A DNA stretch of 22,420 bases from Mycosynbacter sp964593465 (GTDB lineage: Bacteria; Patescibacteriota; Saccharimonadia; Saccharimonadales; Saccharimonadaceae): contig CAZQJY010000011.1 of assembly GCA_964593465.1 (NCBI GenBank), positions 1-22,420 on the forward strand. Direction: 5' to 3'. This document shows, piece after piece, positions 21,019 through 22,420 of this stretch. The notes under the pieces are model-generated. The model searched no databases, was not told the DNA's origin, and was given only the letters and a program-made list of their open reading frames with translations. Each line of letters begins with the position of its first letter. The stretch's first letter is position 1. A program made the position numbers and the translations under genes.

Positions 21019-21705
21019 GTGGCAACAGGGCTACATATCGAACAGCAAAAAGAGTTTCATCCTGGGCGATGGATTGCGAGTTTGATTGTACTGGCGCTGC
21101 TGGCTGCTGCGGCGTGGTTTGGCTATCGCTACTACACTACGGGCGAGCAGCCGCCGCTACCTATTGCATTTGCGACGGCCAATCCAGAAGTTGACGAATC
21201 GACTGTCACAATCGACCAAAAAGACGAGCACAACGTCGCCGCGGAACAGCCGCGCTACATCTCTATCCAGTCGCTCGGTATCGAAAAAGCTCGCGTACTC
21301 GGCATGGGCATCAAATCAAATGGCGAGCTGGACACACCGCGCAACATCCACGACGCGGGCTGGTACGAAAAAAGCGCCACGCCAGGCTCTGGCAGTAGCG
21401 CGCTCTTGCTCGATGGGCACAATGGCGGCCCAACAAAAGGCGGTATTTTTGAAAAACTGCCGAGTATCAAGCTTGGCGACAGGATTGTGATTGAGCGTGG
21501 CGATGGCCAGAAATTTACCTACGAAGTCAAAGAAAACAAAACCGTCAGCCTCAAAGAGCTCAACGACGGCGGCATGAAACGCATGAGCGAATCGGCAAGC
21601 GATATCAAAGAAGGGTTAAACCTTATATCGTGCACCGGCAACTGGGTGCCCGCGCAGCAGACGTATGATCAGCGGGTGACGGTGCGCGCAGTGGCGGTGG
21701 AATAG
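21019..21705 (+). CDS. Sortase family transpeptidase
   Basis: A 228-residue sortase, type II membrane topology: short N-terminus, membrane helix (about 18-36), acidic linker, then the sortase beta-barrel. Catalytic residues are H134 in LLLDGHNGG, C205 in NLISCTG, and R219 near YDQRVTV. The pattern GELDTPRNIHDAGWY (102-116) resembles class E/F sortases. It would anchor secreted proteins with LPXTG-type signals to the surface; no such substrate or pilin is visible in this window. GTG start with GGAGGG at 21007-21012, 6 nt upstream. It follows secY closely, linking export and anchoring. Confidence 0.92.
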   Translation: MATGLHIEQQKEFHPGRWIASLIVLALLAAAAWFGYRYYTTGEQPPLPIAFATANPEVDESTVTIDQKDEHNVAAEQPRYISIQSLGIEKARVLGMGIKSNGELDTPRNIHDAGWYEKSATPGSGSSALLLDGHNGGPTKGGIFEKLPSIKLGDRIVIERGDGQKFTYEVKENKTVSLKELNDGGMKRMSESASDIKEGLNLISCTGNWVPAQQTYDQRVTVRAVAVE

Positions 21706-21709
21706 GCCT

Positions 21710-21840
21710 ATGAAAAAGCAAGCCTTGCAAGATGCGGTACAGTATATCGATGAGCAGGGAGTGAAACGTATGGCGCGGAGGCGCGCGACAAGCTTTGGGC
21801 AGGGCTGAAAAAGATTAGCATTGCGGCTAAACGACAGTAG
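21710..21840 (+). pseudogene. Short frameshifted ORF after the sortase gene
   Basis: An ATG at 21710 opens a 32-codon frame (MKKQALQDAVQYIDEQGVKR...) that ends at 21808. A second frame takes over near 21785 and reads EARDKLWAGLKKISIAAKRQ to a TAG at 21838-21840. Joined by a one-base correction in the GC-rich stretch around 21770-21786 they give a coherent basic helical peptide of about 43 residues. It may be a decayed gene, an assembly error or, less likely, a programmed frameshift. I do not recognise the product. Confidence 0.45.
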
Positions 21841-21883
21841 ATGCATCAATCTTGGCGCGTAGCGTGTCCATATAAAAAATAAC

Positions 21884-21911
21884 TTGACGCATCTAGAGAG
21901 TTTGCTACAAT
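21884..21911 (+). promoter_or_regulatory. Distal promoter of infA-rpmJ
   Basis: TTGACG (21884-21889), 16-nt spacer, TACAAT (21906-21911). The start near 21918 gives a leader of about 93 nt. Downstream lie CACGCGTG (21925-21932, palindrome) and two TCACGCG words 20 bp apart (21924 and 21944). Confidence 0.65.
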
Positions 21912-21966
21912 TAAACATAAGATTCACGCGTGCATCAAGCAACTCACGCGAATTGCTAAAAAGCGC

Positions 21967-21995
21967 TTTACTCTATAATATTTTTGGTGTATAAT
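21967..21995 (+). promoter_or_regulatory. Proximal promoter of infA-rpmJ
   Basis: TTTACT (21967-21972), 17-nt spacer, TATAAT (21990-21995). The ATG at 22011 is 15 nt away, so the leader would be only about 8-9 nt, without a Shine-Dalgarno site. Confidence 0.6.
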
Positions 21996-22010
21996 GAAGA
22001 ACTGTAATTT

Positions 22011-22253
22011 ATGGCGAGTCAAAAGGAAGTAATTAAGATGACAGGCAAGGTAGTGGAAGCACTGCCTGGTACTAAATTCAAGGTAGAACTCGAGAATGGC
22101 CATACAATTATCGCCCATATCAGCGGCAAGATGCGTAAGCACTATATCCGCTTGGTGCCGGGCGATAGAGTCGAAGTAGAGATGACCCCGTATGATCTCA
22201 CACAGGGTCGAATCAGCTTCCGACTTCGGGATGAGCCTACGCGCGCTGCGTAG
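22011..22253 (+). CDS. infA: Translation initiation factor IF-1
   Basis: An 80-residue IF-1, S1-like OB fold: GKVVEALPGTKFKVELENGH, then IAHISGKMRKHYIRLVPGDRVEVEMTPYDLTQGRI. IF-1 blocks the A site during initiation with IF-2 and IF-3. The start at 22011 matches family N-termini; an internal ATG at 22038 has a better Shine-Dalgarno (AAGGAAG) but would remove the first beta-strand region EVIKM, so it is less likely. A short tail (RDEPTRAA) ends the protein. Its place before rpmJ is standard. Confidence 0.96.
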   Translation: MASQKEVIKMTGKVVEALPGTKFKVELENGHTIIAHISGKMRKHYIRLVPGDRVEVEMTPYDLTQGRISFRLRDEPTRAA

Positions 22254-22303
22254 GATCGCCTATACGCAATAAATTTTAAGGAAGGGAGTTTTTGTAGACG
22301 CTC

Positions 22304-22420
22304 ATGAAAGTTCGTGCGAGTGTGAAAAAAATCAGCCCTGATGATCAGCTAGTGCGCCGAAAAGGCCGCCTGCGTGTCATCAACAAGAAAAAACCTAAGA
22401 ATAAGCAAAGGCAGGGTTAA
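22304..22420 (+). CDS. rpmJ: 50S ribosomal protein L36 (bL36), cysteine-free form
   Basis: A 38-residue L36 too short for usual ORF cut-offs: starts MKVRASVKKI and ends PKNKQRQG, with RRKGRLRVI in the middle. The zinc ribbon (C-x2-C ... C ... H) of the usual form is missing; the positions hold S, D, N and N-like residues instead, which marks it as a zinc-independent form. The ATG at 22304 is 14 nt after a GGGAG (22285-22289), a long spacing. The TAA is the last codon of the window; rpsM would be expected next. Confidence 0.95.
   Translation: MKVRASVKKISPDDQLVRRKGRLRVINKKKPKNKQRQG

Noticed and set aside
22038..22253. Alternative infA start at 22038 with better Shine-Dalgarno
   Set aside because: It would drop N-terminal residues conserved in IF-1 (the EVI segment before the first core strand).

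Overview
The window comes from a streamlined bacterium, most likely of the Candidate Phyla Radiation (Patescibacteria) and best matched to Candidatus Saccharibacteria (TM7). The main reasons are the absence of the uL30 gene (rpmD) between rpsE and rplO, an L36 without zinc-ligand cysteines, a cysteine-free long-form S14, and compact overlapping genes. TGA works as an ordinary stop (for example the genes ending at 1614 and 7775), which argues against SR1/Gracilibacteria, where UGA codes for glycine. The phylum call is inference from gene content, not from a tree.

Layout: (1) 1-59 is the 3' end of tuf with a bidirectional terminator. (2) 215-652 (-) is a GC3-rich orphan gene, divergent from rpsJ (885-1202), which has its own promoter and terminator. 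(3) 1282-9046 is an envelope and peptidoglycan block: a small membrane protein, a CapA-type metallophosphatase, two tandem VanY/M15B carboxypeptidase-like proteins (-), a membrane-anchored serine hydrolase of beta-lactamase fold, and a MurD2-MurL pair. (4) 9131-9439 (-) is a small unknown gene. (5) 9720-16335 is the main S10/spc run rplC-rplD-rplW-rplB-rpsS-rplV-rpsC-rplP-rpmC-rpsQ-rplN-rplX-rplE-rpsN-rpsH, with a structured leader. (6) 16406-17194 (-) is a histidine phosphatase that splits the spc operon. (7) 17441-19419 is rplF-rplR-rpsE-rplO with its own promoter and structured leader. (8) 19585-21705 is secY and a sortase. (9) 21710-22010 is a frameshifted small ORF and tandem promoters. 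(10) 22011-22420 is infA and rpmJ.

The ribosomal genes are packed tightly, with nine TAATG stop/start overlaps, which suggests translational coupling. They are nevertheless cut into at least four transcription units by inserted genes and terminators. The envelope block points to UDP-MurNAc-tripeptide synthesis by the alternative L-Glu route (MurD2 adds L-Glu, MurL epimerises it) with trimming by VanY-like enzymes. SecY and sortase point to export and surface anchoring. Several envelope genes appear to be leaderless, with the -10 box 7-10 nt before the ATG, whereas most ribosomal genes carry Shine-Dalgarno sites. No tRNA, rRNA, CRISPR array, insertion sequence or prophage was seen.
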